64,000 bases of DNA, taken from Maribacter dokdonensis DSW-8 (GTDB lineage Bacteria; Bacteroidota; Bacteroidia; Flavobacteriales; Flavobacteriaceae). This document shows positions 46,452 through 54,744 of the stretch, in pieces. The stretch covers positions 1 to 64,000 of the forward strand of contig NZ_LDPE01000004.1 in NCBI RefSeq assembly GCF_001447995.1, written 5' to 3'. The notes under the pieces were generated by a model. The model was not told the origin of the DNA. It searched no databases and was given only the letters and a program-made list of their open reading frames with translations. Position 1 is the stretch's first letter, and the number at the start of each line of letters is the position of its first letter. The translations under genes were made by a program, and so were the position numbers.

Positions 46452-47594
46452 ATGAAATCAAGAATTGTATTTGGGGTTAGTCTAATTATCCTGTTTTTAG
46501 GATGTACTAACCCTACAACACCAGAATTTGATATAAAAAATGGACTTATGTCCGTTGAGGCATTTGTATCCAATTTTGAGAAATCATCTTATGCCAAAAT
46601 TTACAGGTTAAATGAGTTTAATGCCGGTTTAAATAGTTATGTAAATGTCTTTGAAGAAAAAGCAGAGGTAAGGTTCATTAACAGTAGCACCAATGAAGAA
46701 GTAGTTTTAGTTGAAGATGTAAAAAATGAAATTTACTTGCCACCGCTAGATTTTGTTGCGTTAGAAGGTGAAACTTGGCAGTTATACGTAAGGTTGCAAA
46801 ATGGTACAGAATATATATCTACACCAGAAACAATGTCCAATGTTGTACCTATTGTAAACTCAACCGTAGCATATGATAAAGAGCTTGAGTTTGTGGCTAG
46901 TGAAGGCAAATTTGTGCCCGGCCATCAAATTACTGTGAACGCAACTGATCCTTCAATAAAAGGTAATTATTACTATTGGACATATAGAACCTTTGAAAAG
47001 AATACTATTTGTGTTTTTTGTCCAGAGTATAATTTTTTTAGGGATGGTATGTGTGTTGAATATACAGATCCGGAGAGGGCACAAAATGTTCCGCCATATT
47101 TTACCTATTTCTGTGAATCTGATTGTTGGCAAATACGCTATAATAATCGGGTCAATATCTTGGCAGATGAATTTATAAACGGTAGTACATTTGAGTTACC
47201 GGTAGCAAATTTGCTTTTATATAATAAGAGTAAGATTTTAATAGAGCTTCAACAGTATTCAATTTCTGCTTCAGCCTATAAATACTTTTCGGTTTTAAAG
47301 GATATTGTTGATGACAGTAATGGGTTAAATGCTCCACCTCCAGCGGCATTATTAGGAAACATCATTAACCCAAACGATGAAGAAGAGGTTGTTTTAGGAA
47401 GGTTTACGGTTGCGGCAGCATCGTTGAATAGAATTCTTTTGAGTCGTGACGGAATTGAAGAAAACGAATTGGAACCTTCAATTATTCCTTTACCCGAAAG
47501 CGCTCCAATACCGAAGGATCGTAGGGTATATGAAGCACCTTGTTATGAAGAGTCTCGTTATTTGACCTATACGGAACCAGAAGGATGGAATTAG
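46452..47594 (+). CDS. DUF4249 lipoprotein (partner of TonB receptor)
   Basis: 380 residues, lipoprotein signal ending LFLGCT (Cys18). The rest is beta-rich with a Cys cluster (NTICVFCPEYNFF ... MCVEY ... FCESDCW) typical of DUF4249. Genes of this family lie directly before TonB-dependent receptors in Bacteroidota and probably act like SusD as a surface partner; function is not proven. The 31-bp gap to the following TonB receptor supports a pair. Confidence 0.85.
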   Translation: MKSRIVFGVSLIILFLGCTNPTTPEFDIKNGLMSVEAFVSNFEKSSYAKIYRLNEFNAGLNSYVNVFEEKAEVRFINSSTNEEVVLVEDVKNEIYLPPLDFVALEGETWQLYVRLQNGTEYISTPETMSNVVPIVNSTVAYDKELEFVASEGKFVPGHQITVNATDPSIKGNYYYWTYRTFEKNTICVFCPEYNFFRDGMCVEYTDPERAQNVPPYFTYFCESDCWQIRYNNRVNILADEFINGSTFELPVANLLLYNKSKILIELQQYSISASAYKYFSVLKDIVDDSNGLNAPPPAALLGNIINPNDEEEVVLGRFTVAAASLNRILLSRDGIEENELEPSIIPLPESAPIPKDRRVYEAPCYEESRYLTYTEPEGWN

Positions 47595-47625
47595 ATTCTA
47601 AAATCTATTTAAAAATAACTGAAGT

Positions 47626-50037
47626 ATGAAAATAACTTTTTCATATCTACTGTTTTTAGCACTGTACATCACAAGTATGAATGTGTATGGTCAAGATTTT
47701 GACCTAACAATAAAATTAAAGAACAGCCTTACCAATGAACCTTTGCCTAATGCAAATATTTTTATCATGCCCTGTTCTTGCGGAGGAGCATCAAACGAAA
47801 ATGGTGAGTTAACCATCAAATTAAAACAAGGTGAATATACGGTAAGAATCTCTTATGTAGGCTTTAATGAAAACTTACAGAATATAGTACTGGAAGAAGA
47901 TACGATCTTGGAAGTCTTTCTTGAAGAAGAAAATGAAGTATTGTCGGAAGTTGTGGTAAGGGCGAAAAAAAGAAACGAATTATTGGAATCACCACAAATG
48001 GGTGTATTGCAGTTAAACGCTCAAGAGATAAAAAAAATGCCTGCGGCTTTAGGTGAATTTGATGTTTTAAGAAGCGTAACCCTAATGCCGGGAGTAAATA
48101 ATTCAGGGGAAATAAGTAATGGAATTTCGGTGAGAGGAGGGTCTTTAGATCAAAATTTATTGTTGTATGACTATGCACCGGTATTTAATCCTACTCATTT
48201 ATTCGGTCTGTTTTCTGTTTTCACGCCCGATGCTCTTTCCTCTGTGGATATTTACAGAGCTAATATTCCTGCAAGATATGGCGGTAGGTCAACGTCCGTA
48301 TTGGATATAAAAGTGAGAAATCCGTATGTAGATAAGTTTAAATTATCTGGAGGGGTAGGTTTGGTATCTAGTAGACTAACCGTTGAAACACCACTAGTTA
48401 AAGATAAATTAATGGTCATGGCTGGCATACGTGCCGGATTATCGGATTTTTTACTGCCCATATTCTCAGAACGCTTAAAGAATACAAAAGCTAGGTTTTA
48501 TGATAGTACCATAAAGCTTTTGTACCTACCTTCAGAAAAAGATCAAATTTCATTCACGGGATTCTACAGTAAAGATTTTTATCAACTTGATTTAATTACG
48601 AAGGTGGAAAACATCAATGCTGAAAATAATCAGTATGATTTTAAAACGTTGAACGGTACACTTAATTGGTCACATACCTTCAATGAAAAGGTAAGTTTAA
48701 AAACCATTTTTGTTGCAAGTAATTATTCGCCAAAAAACATTTTTCCAGAATTGGAGAACACCAATGAAATAGAATATAAATCTGGAATACATTATTTAAG
48801 CCTAATTTCTGAAGTATCAAAAAAGGTCTCTGATAAGCTGGATTATTATACGGGTGTACAACTAAATAATTATAAGATTAATCCAGGAGAATTGGATCCT
48901 GGTTTATCAAACGGCGTATTACCCGTAAATCTTCTTGAAGAAAACAGTTATGAACTATCGGGCTATGCTAATGCGAATTGGAAACCTAAACGTAATTTGA
49001 CATTATCTGCAGGATTACGCTACAACTATTTTCAGTTTAATGGACCGTATGTTCTTAATAATTACGATGAAGCAGGGGAAGTGGTCATAGAAAGTAATTT
49101 AATTGAGAAAGGTAAAAAAGTAAAGTCATACAATAATCTAGAACCTAGATTGGGTGTTAATTTTAAGATTGATGAAAGTACTTCTGTCAAAGCAAGCTAC
49201 GCAAATGCAAATCAGTATTTACAGAATGTGTACAACAGTACAACGCCCTTACCAACATCTAGATGGAAAACTTCAGATAGTTTTATAAAACCACAAAGTA
49301 GTAATGCTTATGGACTTGGAGTATATAAAGACCTAAAAAATAATGAAATTGAGGTAGGTGTAGAAGGTTATTTTCGAAGTTCTAAAAACAATTTGACCTA
49401 TAGGCCAGGAGCAGATTTCTTTTTGGCAGAATCTATAGAGCAAAGTGTAGCCCAAGTAGAAGGAAAAGCATATGGTGTAGAACTGAGTTTTAAAAAAAAG
49501 GTGGGCAATGTAAACGGATGGTTAAATTATACATGGTCTAGAAGTTTGTTAAGGTCAGATGAGGAGAATCTTTCAAACAGGATCAATAATAATAATTGGT
49601 TTAGTTCAGATTTTGATAGACCTCATATAATTAATGCTTCGGTCAATATCATTGCTGACAAGTATAATACAGTAAGTTTTAATTTTACGGGACAGACCGG
49701 TAGGCCATATACCATTGCAAATGGGGTCTTTGAGTTTGAAAATATTAATGTTCCTATATTTTTGGAACGTAATAATAATCGGTTGCCAACGTACCATCGT
49801 TTAGATTTTTCATGGAAGGTAACTTATAGTAAAAAGAAGAATCCGCGCTGGGTGGGAGATTGGACGTTTACCGTTTATAATGTCTACGGAAGGAAAAACG
49901 CGTATAGTAGATTCTACTCACAGCGAGATGGTAATTTAGATAAGGATTTTTTCGGGGGATTCCCTTTAGGCTCTTACCAGTTAGAAGTATCCAACAGTCC
50001 AATTTTGGCACTTACCTATAACTTTACTTTTCAGTAG
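47626..50037 (+). CDS. TonB-dependent receptor of the DUF4249-associated type
   Basis: 803 residues: signal peptide (to ~22), a carboxypeptidase regulatory-like domain (about 25-105, NSLTNEPLPNANIFI), a plug with SPQMGVLQLNAQEIKKMPAALGEFDVLRSVTLMPGV in order, and a barrel ending ILALTYNFTFQ. It is shorter than SusC and lacks its ~250 extra residues. With the DUF4249 protein it forms a second outer-membrane import pair within the PUL. No gene with TonB/ExbB function is nearby, as usual. A 246-bp gap with an operator candidate follows. Confidence 0.93.
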   Translation: MKITFSYLLFLALYITSMNVYGQDFDLTIKLKNSLTNEPLPNANIFIMPCSCGGASNENGELTIKLKQGEYTVRISYVGFNENLQNIVLEEDTILEVFLEEENEVLSEVVVRAKKRNELLESPQMGVLQLNAQEIKKMPAALGEFDVLRSVTLMPGVNNSGEISNGISVRGGSLDQNLLLYDYAPVFNPTHLFGLFSVFTPDALSSVDIYRANIPARYGGRSTSVLDIKVRNPYVDKFKLSGGVGLVSSRLTVETPLVKDKLMVMAGIRAGLSDFLLPIFSERLKNTKARFYDSTIKLLYLPSEKDQISFTGFYSKDFYQLDLITKVENINAENNQYDFKTLNGTLNWSHTFNEKVSLKTIFVASNYSPKNIFPELENTNEIEYKSGIHYLSLISEVSKKVSDKLDYYTGVQLNNYKINPGELDPGLSNGVLPVNLLEENSYELSGYANANWKPKRNLTLSAGLRYNYFQFNGPYVLNNYDEAGEVVIESNLIEKGKKVKSYNNLEPRLGVNFKIDESTSVKASYANANQYLQNVYNSTTPLPTSRWKTSDSFIKPQSSNAYGLGVYKDLKNNEIEVGVEGYFRSSKNNLTYRPGADFFLAESIEQSVAQVEGKAYGVELSFKKKVGNVNGWLNYTWSRSLLRSDEENLSNRINNNNWFSSDFDRPHIINASVNIIADKYNTVSFNFTGQTGRPYTIANGVFEFENINVPIFLERNNNRLPTYHRLDFSWKVTYSKKKNPRWVGDWTFTVYNVYGRKNAYSRFYSQRDGNLDKDFFGGFPLGSYQLEVSNSPILALTYNFTFQ

Positions 50038-50111
50038 AAAATAGCATGTAATTTGACGGTACTTCTATGACGTACCCTATCTATTTGTTTACAATTAAAT
50101 ATATCTCCGGT

Positions 50112-50134
50112 TTGCAATACTCCCAGAATTGCAA
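50112..50134. repeat. Inverted repeat TTGCAAT ... ATTGCAA
   Basis: A perfect 7-bp inverted repeat (50112..50118 and 50128..50134) with a 9-bp centre in the gap between the TonB receptor and the second lyase. No T-run follows, so it looks more like a protein-binding site than a terminator. Confidence 0.45.
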
Positions 50135-50154
50135 TGAATTAAAGGTTGCGCATC

Positions 50155-50164
50155 ATAATTTATA
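50155..50164 (-). promoter_or_regulatory. Candidate HTCS operator before the lyase/GH43-like unit
   Basis: ATAATTTATA on the plus strand, preceded by GCATC and followed by CAC, 120 bp upstream of the lyase start at 50284. It shares GCAT[A/C]ATAATTTATAC with the site at 32959..32974. Confidence 0.55.
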
Positions 50165-50283
50165 CACATTGAACTATGATTTAAGCCATTTTTAAGTAAA
50201 AAAAGTAACATTGCTAATGCTATAAGAACAGGGCTTGTAGTTCAGCGTAAGCAGCAAGATTATATGAATTTTTTAATGCGAAT

Positions 50284-52236
50284 ATGGAAGAACGTAAACG
50301 ACACATAGTATATGCACTTATTTTGGTTTTATCACTTATCATTTTAAATTCCTGTACGGGTCAAGAAAAGACAAAAGTTAAAAAGTTGGATATCAAAGCT
50401 TATTTGGATCTTGCAGATAAAGACACTATTTATCCTACTGACAAGCAATTGGCAATGCTTAAAGAAATAATGCCAAGAGAAGCATTTCAGCCAGCGCCTA
50501 AAATATCGAATAGGGCGTATTGGAAAAGTATTGCAGAAACGAGCTCAGGTAAAGAATACTTGACGAAGGCATTGGAGCTTTTAGATAAAAAACCCGAAGT
50601 ACCCATTACGGACAGTATTTATAGACTTGCCAATAAAGAAGGTAACCGGGGTATTTACAAACCAAGGTATTACAGAACTATGGATCGTTTAGAACGCTTT
50701 ATTCTTGCAGAATGTCTGGAGAACGAAGGACGTTTTTTACCACAGATCAAGACGTATAGCAAAGCTATAATGAGTATGAAATCATGGTTGCACCCTAATC
50801 ATGATGATGATGAAAACGGAGTTTTAGAAGGTAGGCGAATATCCATTGACTTGGGTGCACGAAAATTTGGGGGTGTACTGGCATTGGCTGAAAATTTGTT
50901 GGAAGATAAATTGCCTAAGTCATTACAAGATGAAATTCATAAACAGTTGCAAAGACGTATTACGGATTCTTATTTAAAAAGTACAAAGTATTTAGATGAG
51001 AATAATAAGTGGATAAAGAGTACCAGTAATTGGAATTCCGTTTGTACCAGTGGCACGGTGTTGACCACGATCACCAGTTCAGAAAGTTATGAGAAGCGTT
51101 TGGCAACTGTAGGTGCTGCGCTTAATAGCATGGCGTATTATTTAAGCGGTTTTGGTGATGATGGGTATTGTTCAGAAGGTTTGGGATATTGGGGTTATGG
51201 CTTTGGGCATTATTTGTATTTGGCTCAAATATTACATGATTATACCAATGGAAGTATAGATTTATTTATTTTCAATAATGCGAAAAAAATGGAGAATGTT
51301 GGCAATTTTCCCGAAGGATTTGAAATTCAGAAAAATGTTTGTTCTCCGTTTTCAGATGGGGTTTCATCCATCTCAAGAAAGGGTAGTAATTTCGCCGATG
51401 TTTTATCTGCAAAGCATTATGGTGCCATTCCACCGACCGAAATAAGAATGGAGGAAGCAGCAGAGCAATTGATCGCTTGGCAATACCCGGAAATGTTTCA
51501 AGTTGTTGAAAAATCGAAACCATCGAAATTACCTGATCATACATACTTCAATGATTTTGGAATGGTCATTTCAAGGGGAAAACAGGAAATTCCATTTTCA
51601 ATTGCCCTAAAAGCAGGTCATAATGCCGAAAATCACAATCATAGTGATGTGGGTACATATAGCCTGGTATTGAACGATGAAATTATAGCAGGAGACATAG
51701 GTGCGCCATCATATAGGGCAGGATCTTTTTCTCCGGATAATAAAGCCAGAAGTTCTTGGGGGCATCCCGTACCCATGGTCAACAACACCTTACAGTCTAA
51801 CGGAATTGAATTTAAGGGAATTATTACGGAAACAGATTTCAGTGATCAAATAGATAAGGTGGTTATGGATATTTTACCTGCCTATGAATTACCAATGTTA
51901 AAAACCTTGGAAAGGACGGTAACAAATAATAAGTCTGGTAAAGGCACCATTATTATTGAAGATCATTTTGTAGCAACGGAGCCTGTTAGTTTTGGATCGG
52001 CAATAATGACTTTAAACGAGTATGAAATTTTAGATGGTAAAACCGTTATTTTAAAGACGGCCAACCAGCAAGTAAAAGCCGAGATTAAGGGCAAAGGTTT
52101 TGAATTTCACATTAAAGATGAAAAAGTACCAGTGGAACATTTAAGGGAAGGTGGTCCTGCTTATAAAATTGGAATAGAGTTTACTGAACCTAGTGTTGAG
52201 GGAATTCTGACCATCAAATTTACACCAATATCATAA
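50284..52236 (+). CDS. Heparinase II/III-like polysaccharide lyase (lipoprotein), distinct from the two long paralogues
   Basis: 650 residues, lipoprotein signal with Cys24 (LIILNSCTG). Helical toroid (about 60-380, e.g. SNWNSVCTSGTVLTT and GLGYWGYGFGHYLYL) followed by the Heparinase II/III sandwich with KAGHNAENHNHSDVGTYSL (His451, His453) and SWGHPVPMVNNTLQSNG. It is about 280 residues shorter than the other two lyases and belongs to another branch. It heads the second gene block behind a candidate operator. Its stop and the ATG of the next gene overlap by one base. Confidence 0.88.
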   Translation: MEERKRHIVYALILVLSLIILNSCTGQEKTKVKKLDIKAYLDLADKDTIYPTDKQLAMLKEIMPREAFQPAPKISNRAYWKSIAETSSGKEYLTKALELLDKKPEVPITDSIYRLANKEGNRGIYKPRYYRTMDRLERFILAECLENEGRFLPQIKTYSKAIMSMKSWLHPNHDDDENGVLEGRRISIDLGARKFGGVLALAENLLEDKLPKSLQDEIHKQLQRRITDSYLKSTKYLDENNKWIKSTSNWNSVCTSGTVLTTITSSESYEKRLATVGAALNSMAYYLSGFGDDGYCSEGLGYWGYGFGHYLYLAQILHDYTNGSIDLFIFNNAKKMENVGNFPEGFEIQKNVCSPFSDGVSSISRKGSNFADVLSAKHYGAIPPTEIRMEEAAEQLIAWQYPEMFQVVEKSKPSKLPDHTYFNDFGMVISRGKQEIPFSIALKAGHNAENHNHSDVGTYSLVLNDEIIAGDIGAPSYRAGSFSPDNKARSSWGHPVPMVNNTLQSNGIEFKGIITETDFSDQIDKVVMDILPAYELPMLKTLERTVTNNKSGKGTIIIEDHFVATEPVSFGSAIMTLNEYEILDGKTVILKTANQQVKAEIKGKGFEFHIKDEKVPVEHLREGGPAYKIGIEFTEPSVEGILTIKFTPIS

Positions 52237-53333
52237 TGCGAAATAGACTTTTAGTAATATGCTGTTTACTCGTTTCTATAGTTCATAGCCAAAACAATAT
52301 TTTAGATAAATTGGGTGTAGCACCAGTTGAAGGCGGACTCATTATGGAAGATTATTGGGTTTGGGGAAGTTCTGTGATAAAGGGAGAAGATGGAAAATAT
52401 CATATGTATGCTTCAAGATGGCCAAAATATTTAAAGTTTCATCCTGGGTGGATGATCGCTTCTGAAATTGTACATGCCGTTTCAGATTCAGCTGAAGGTC
52501 CTTATGAATTTAAAGATGTTGCGCTTGGAGCTAGGGGTGCACAGTATTGGGATGGTAGGTCTTGTCATAATCCAAAGATTGTGAAATATAAAGAGAATTA
52601 TTTGCTTTATTATATGGGATCTACACATCCGTTTGAAGAGTTGACAGAAGAAAATTCAGATGCGCTAACATTAGATAGCAAATGGTGCATAGCCGGTAGA
52701 TGGGGTAAAAGGGTAGGTTTAGCCACTTCTAAGAGTCCAAATGGACCATGGAAACGGTTAGACACTCCAATTTTAGATGTAAAACCAGATTCTTTTTACA
52801 GCTATATTACTTCAAATCCTTCGCCATTGATTAAAAAAGATGGTTCTGTGGTATTGTTATTTAAAGGTCGAAGCTATAGAGAAGATAAAATTACGCACAC
52901 TGACCAGTTTATAGGTGTGGCTACGGCAGATTCTTTTGATGAAAAATATAGCGTTGTTGGTAATGAACCACTTTTCTCGGCATATAAATTTGGGGAAGTG
53001 GAAGACCCACATGTATGGAGCGATGATAATGGTTTTCATATGATAGCGAAAGATATGACGGGTGCAATTACAGATGGGTATCATGGTGGGGTGCTAGCAC
53101 ATTCTAAAGATGGAATTCAATGGGCATTGGATAAAAATCCCTTGGCATATACCAGAGAAGTAACTTGGAATAACGGACAAACTATTGAGCAAGGTCAGTT
53201 GGAAAGACCGTTTGTTTTAGTTGAAGATGGCGAGCCAACCCATATTTTCTTTGCCACAATGGATGGTCCAGGAGGATTTGGTAATGGCACAAAAACATGG
53301 AATATGGTAATACCACTAACAGATAATAAATAA
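52236..53333 (+). CDS. Five-bladed beta-propeller glycosidase-like protein (GH43/GH117-like)
   Basis: 365 residues, signal peptide to about residue 18. Repeated propeller strands are seen: WVWGSSVIKGEDGKYHMYASRW, CHNPKIVKYKENYLLYYMGS, NPSPLIKKDGSVVLLFKGR, VEDPHVWSDDNGFHMIAKDM and QLERPFVLVEDGEPTHIFFA. This is the fold of clans GH-F/GH-J and of GH117 and GH130; the Glu in VEDPHVW is a candidate acid. I cannot place it in a numbered family. It overlaps the lyase by one base and precedes the beta-helix gene by 7 bp. Confidence 0.7.
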   Translation: MRNRLLVICCLLVSIVHSQNNILDKLGVAPVEGGLIMEDYWVWGSSVIKGEDGKYHMYASRWPKYLKFHPGWMIASEIVHAVSDSAEGPYEFKDVALGARGAQYWDGRSCHNPKIVKYKENYLLYYMGSTHPFEELTEENSDALTLDSKWCIAGRWGKRVGLATSKSPNGPWKRLDTPILDVKPDSFYSYITSNPSPLIKKDGSVVLLFKGRSYREDKITHTDQFIGVATADSFDEKYSVVGNEPLFSAYKFGEVEDPHVWSDDNGFHMIAKDMTGAITDGYHGGVLAHSKDGIQWALDKNPLAYTREVTWNNGQTIEQGQLERPFVLVEDGEPTHIFFATMDGPGGFGNGTKTWNMVIPLTDNK

Positions 53334-53340
53334 TACACAC

Positions 53341-54738
53341 ATGAAATTAATAGGTAAGGTTCTATTTCTATTATCGGTTTTTGCGATAACAACATCGTTT
53401 ATGATCTATGTTGTAGATAACCAACAGGAGATCATAGAAGTACAAACACTTTCTGAATTCAAAAAGTACTTGAATAAGGACAATGTAAAGGTAAAACTGG
53501 CAGCAGGCAATTATCAGATAGATGATGCTAAGAAAATTAGGTTTATGGAGTTTACAGGTAATAACAGCTACTTTGACCTTACCGGGGCAAGATTTATGGT
53601 CGATACAAAATTGTTTAGTCGTAATGATCTAGAATCTAGTAATGATGGTAATGACATGTATTGTGCCATTGAGGTTTCTGGTAAAAATGTCACGCTTGAA
53701 GGTTTGTATATTGAAACCTATGGAGATACACCAGGTAAGCAGAGCAAGAATAAAATATTCAATGTAGTTGGTGATGATGTTACCCTTAAAGATATAGAAA
53801 TCCGTACGGCAGGATCTAGTCCATGGGGCTATGGAAGTTTATATGGTTTAGGTGGGGGTGATGTTCGAAAAATGAACGGTATTCGTGTAGGTTATCCCGC
53901 AAAAAATGCAAAATTAATAGGTTGTACAGTCCATATGAGAGCCATGGGGCATGCCATCTTTTTACAAGGTGCAGAGAATACGTTGATAGAAGATTGCCAT
54001 GTAGACGGTTTACTTAGAACAACAAATGCCATTCTTAAGGAAACTTCAGGTTATCTTTTTGATAGGGATTTTTACGCATTAAAGCCAAAACATGAACATA
54101 AACCCGGTTATGTTGAAGGAACAATTATAGGTAGAGATGGCAAAATTCTGCCAAATGAGATTATTTCTTTAAGCGAAGACGGAATCCGAATGTATCCGGA
54201 ATACAACGGTCATAAAACCTTGAATACAACAGTAAAAAATTGTACGGTTACGCAAATGCGAAGAGGTATTTGCACGGGTTTAAGCACATCTGGCGATAAA
54301 ATTATTGATTGTGTAGTACGCAATTGCGTAGCTACCGGATATAACATAGGTAATGCAGATACAGTAATTAATTGCAGTGCAGATGCAAAATATGCAGAAG
54401 CATTTTGCGTACCCTATACAGATGCCAAAGGGGCATATGTAGAAATGAATATTTTAGATAGCAGAAATGGCTTGGCCAATAATCTATTGGCGAAAATTAA
54501 TGGTACGGGGCATGAAGTAATAATTAAAACGGCAGACCCAGCTTACATACCAGAAAATTTAGAGATAAAATTATCGGTTTGGGAGGGCTATGGCAACTTC
54601 AATAAAAATGCGGTCATGCATGCCACTGATATCAAATTAGAGAATGAAACTGCAGCGAAAGTACTTTTATTTCCTGGTACCAAAAATCCCGAAATAAAAA
54701 GTGAAGGTGAAGTGGTTAAGGTTTCAAAATCCAAATAA
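53341..54738 (+). CDS. Secreted right-handed beta-helix protein of unknown activity
   Basis: 465 residues, with an N-terminal hydrophobic segment (about 7-26) that is a signal peptide or anchor. The rest is a parallel beta-helix: coils such as NVTLEGLYIETYGD, DDVTLKDIEIRTAG, AENTLIEDCHVDGLL and TTVKNCTVTQMRRGI. Polysaccharide lyases (PL6-like), epimerases and glycosidases share this fold; I see no diagnostic active site. Tight spacing (7 bp before, 6 bp after) puts it between the GH43-like gene and the third lyase, so action on the same glycan is expected. Confidence 0.7.
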   Translation: MKLIGKVLFLLSVFAITTSFMIYVVDNQQEIIEVQTLSEFKKYLNKDNVKVKLAAGNYQIDDAKKIRFMEFTGNNSYFDLTGARFMVDTKLFSRNDLESSNDGNDMYCAIEVSGKNVTLEGLYIETYGDTPGKQSKNKIFNVVGDDVTLKDIEIRTAGSSPWGYGSLYGLGGGDVRKMNGIRVGYPAKNAKLIGCTVHMRAMGHAIFLQGAENTLIEDCHVDGLLRTTNAILKETSGYLFDRDFYALKPKHEHKPGYVEGTIIGRDGKILPNEIISLSEDGIRMYPEYNGHKTLNTTVKNCTVTQMRRGICTGLSTSGDKIIDCVVRNCVATGYNIGNADTVINCSADAKYAEAFCVPYTDAKGAYVEMNILDSRNGLANNLLAKINGTGHEVIIKTADPAYIPENLEIKLSVWEGYGNFNKNAVMHATDIKLENETAAKVLLFPGTKNPEIKSEGEVVKVSKSK

Positions 54739-54744
54739 AATCCA

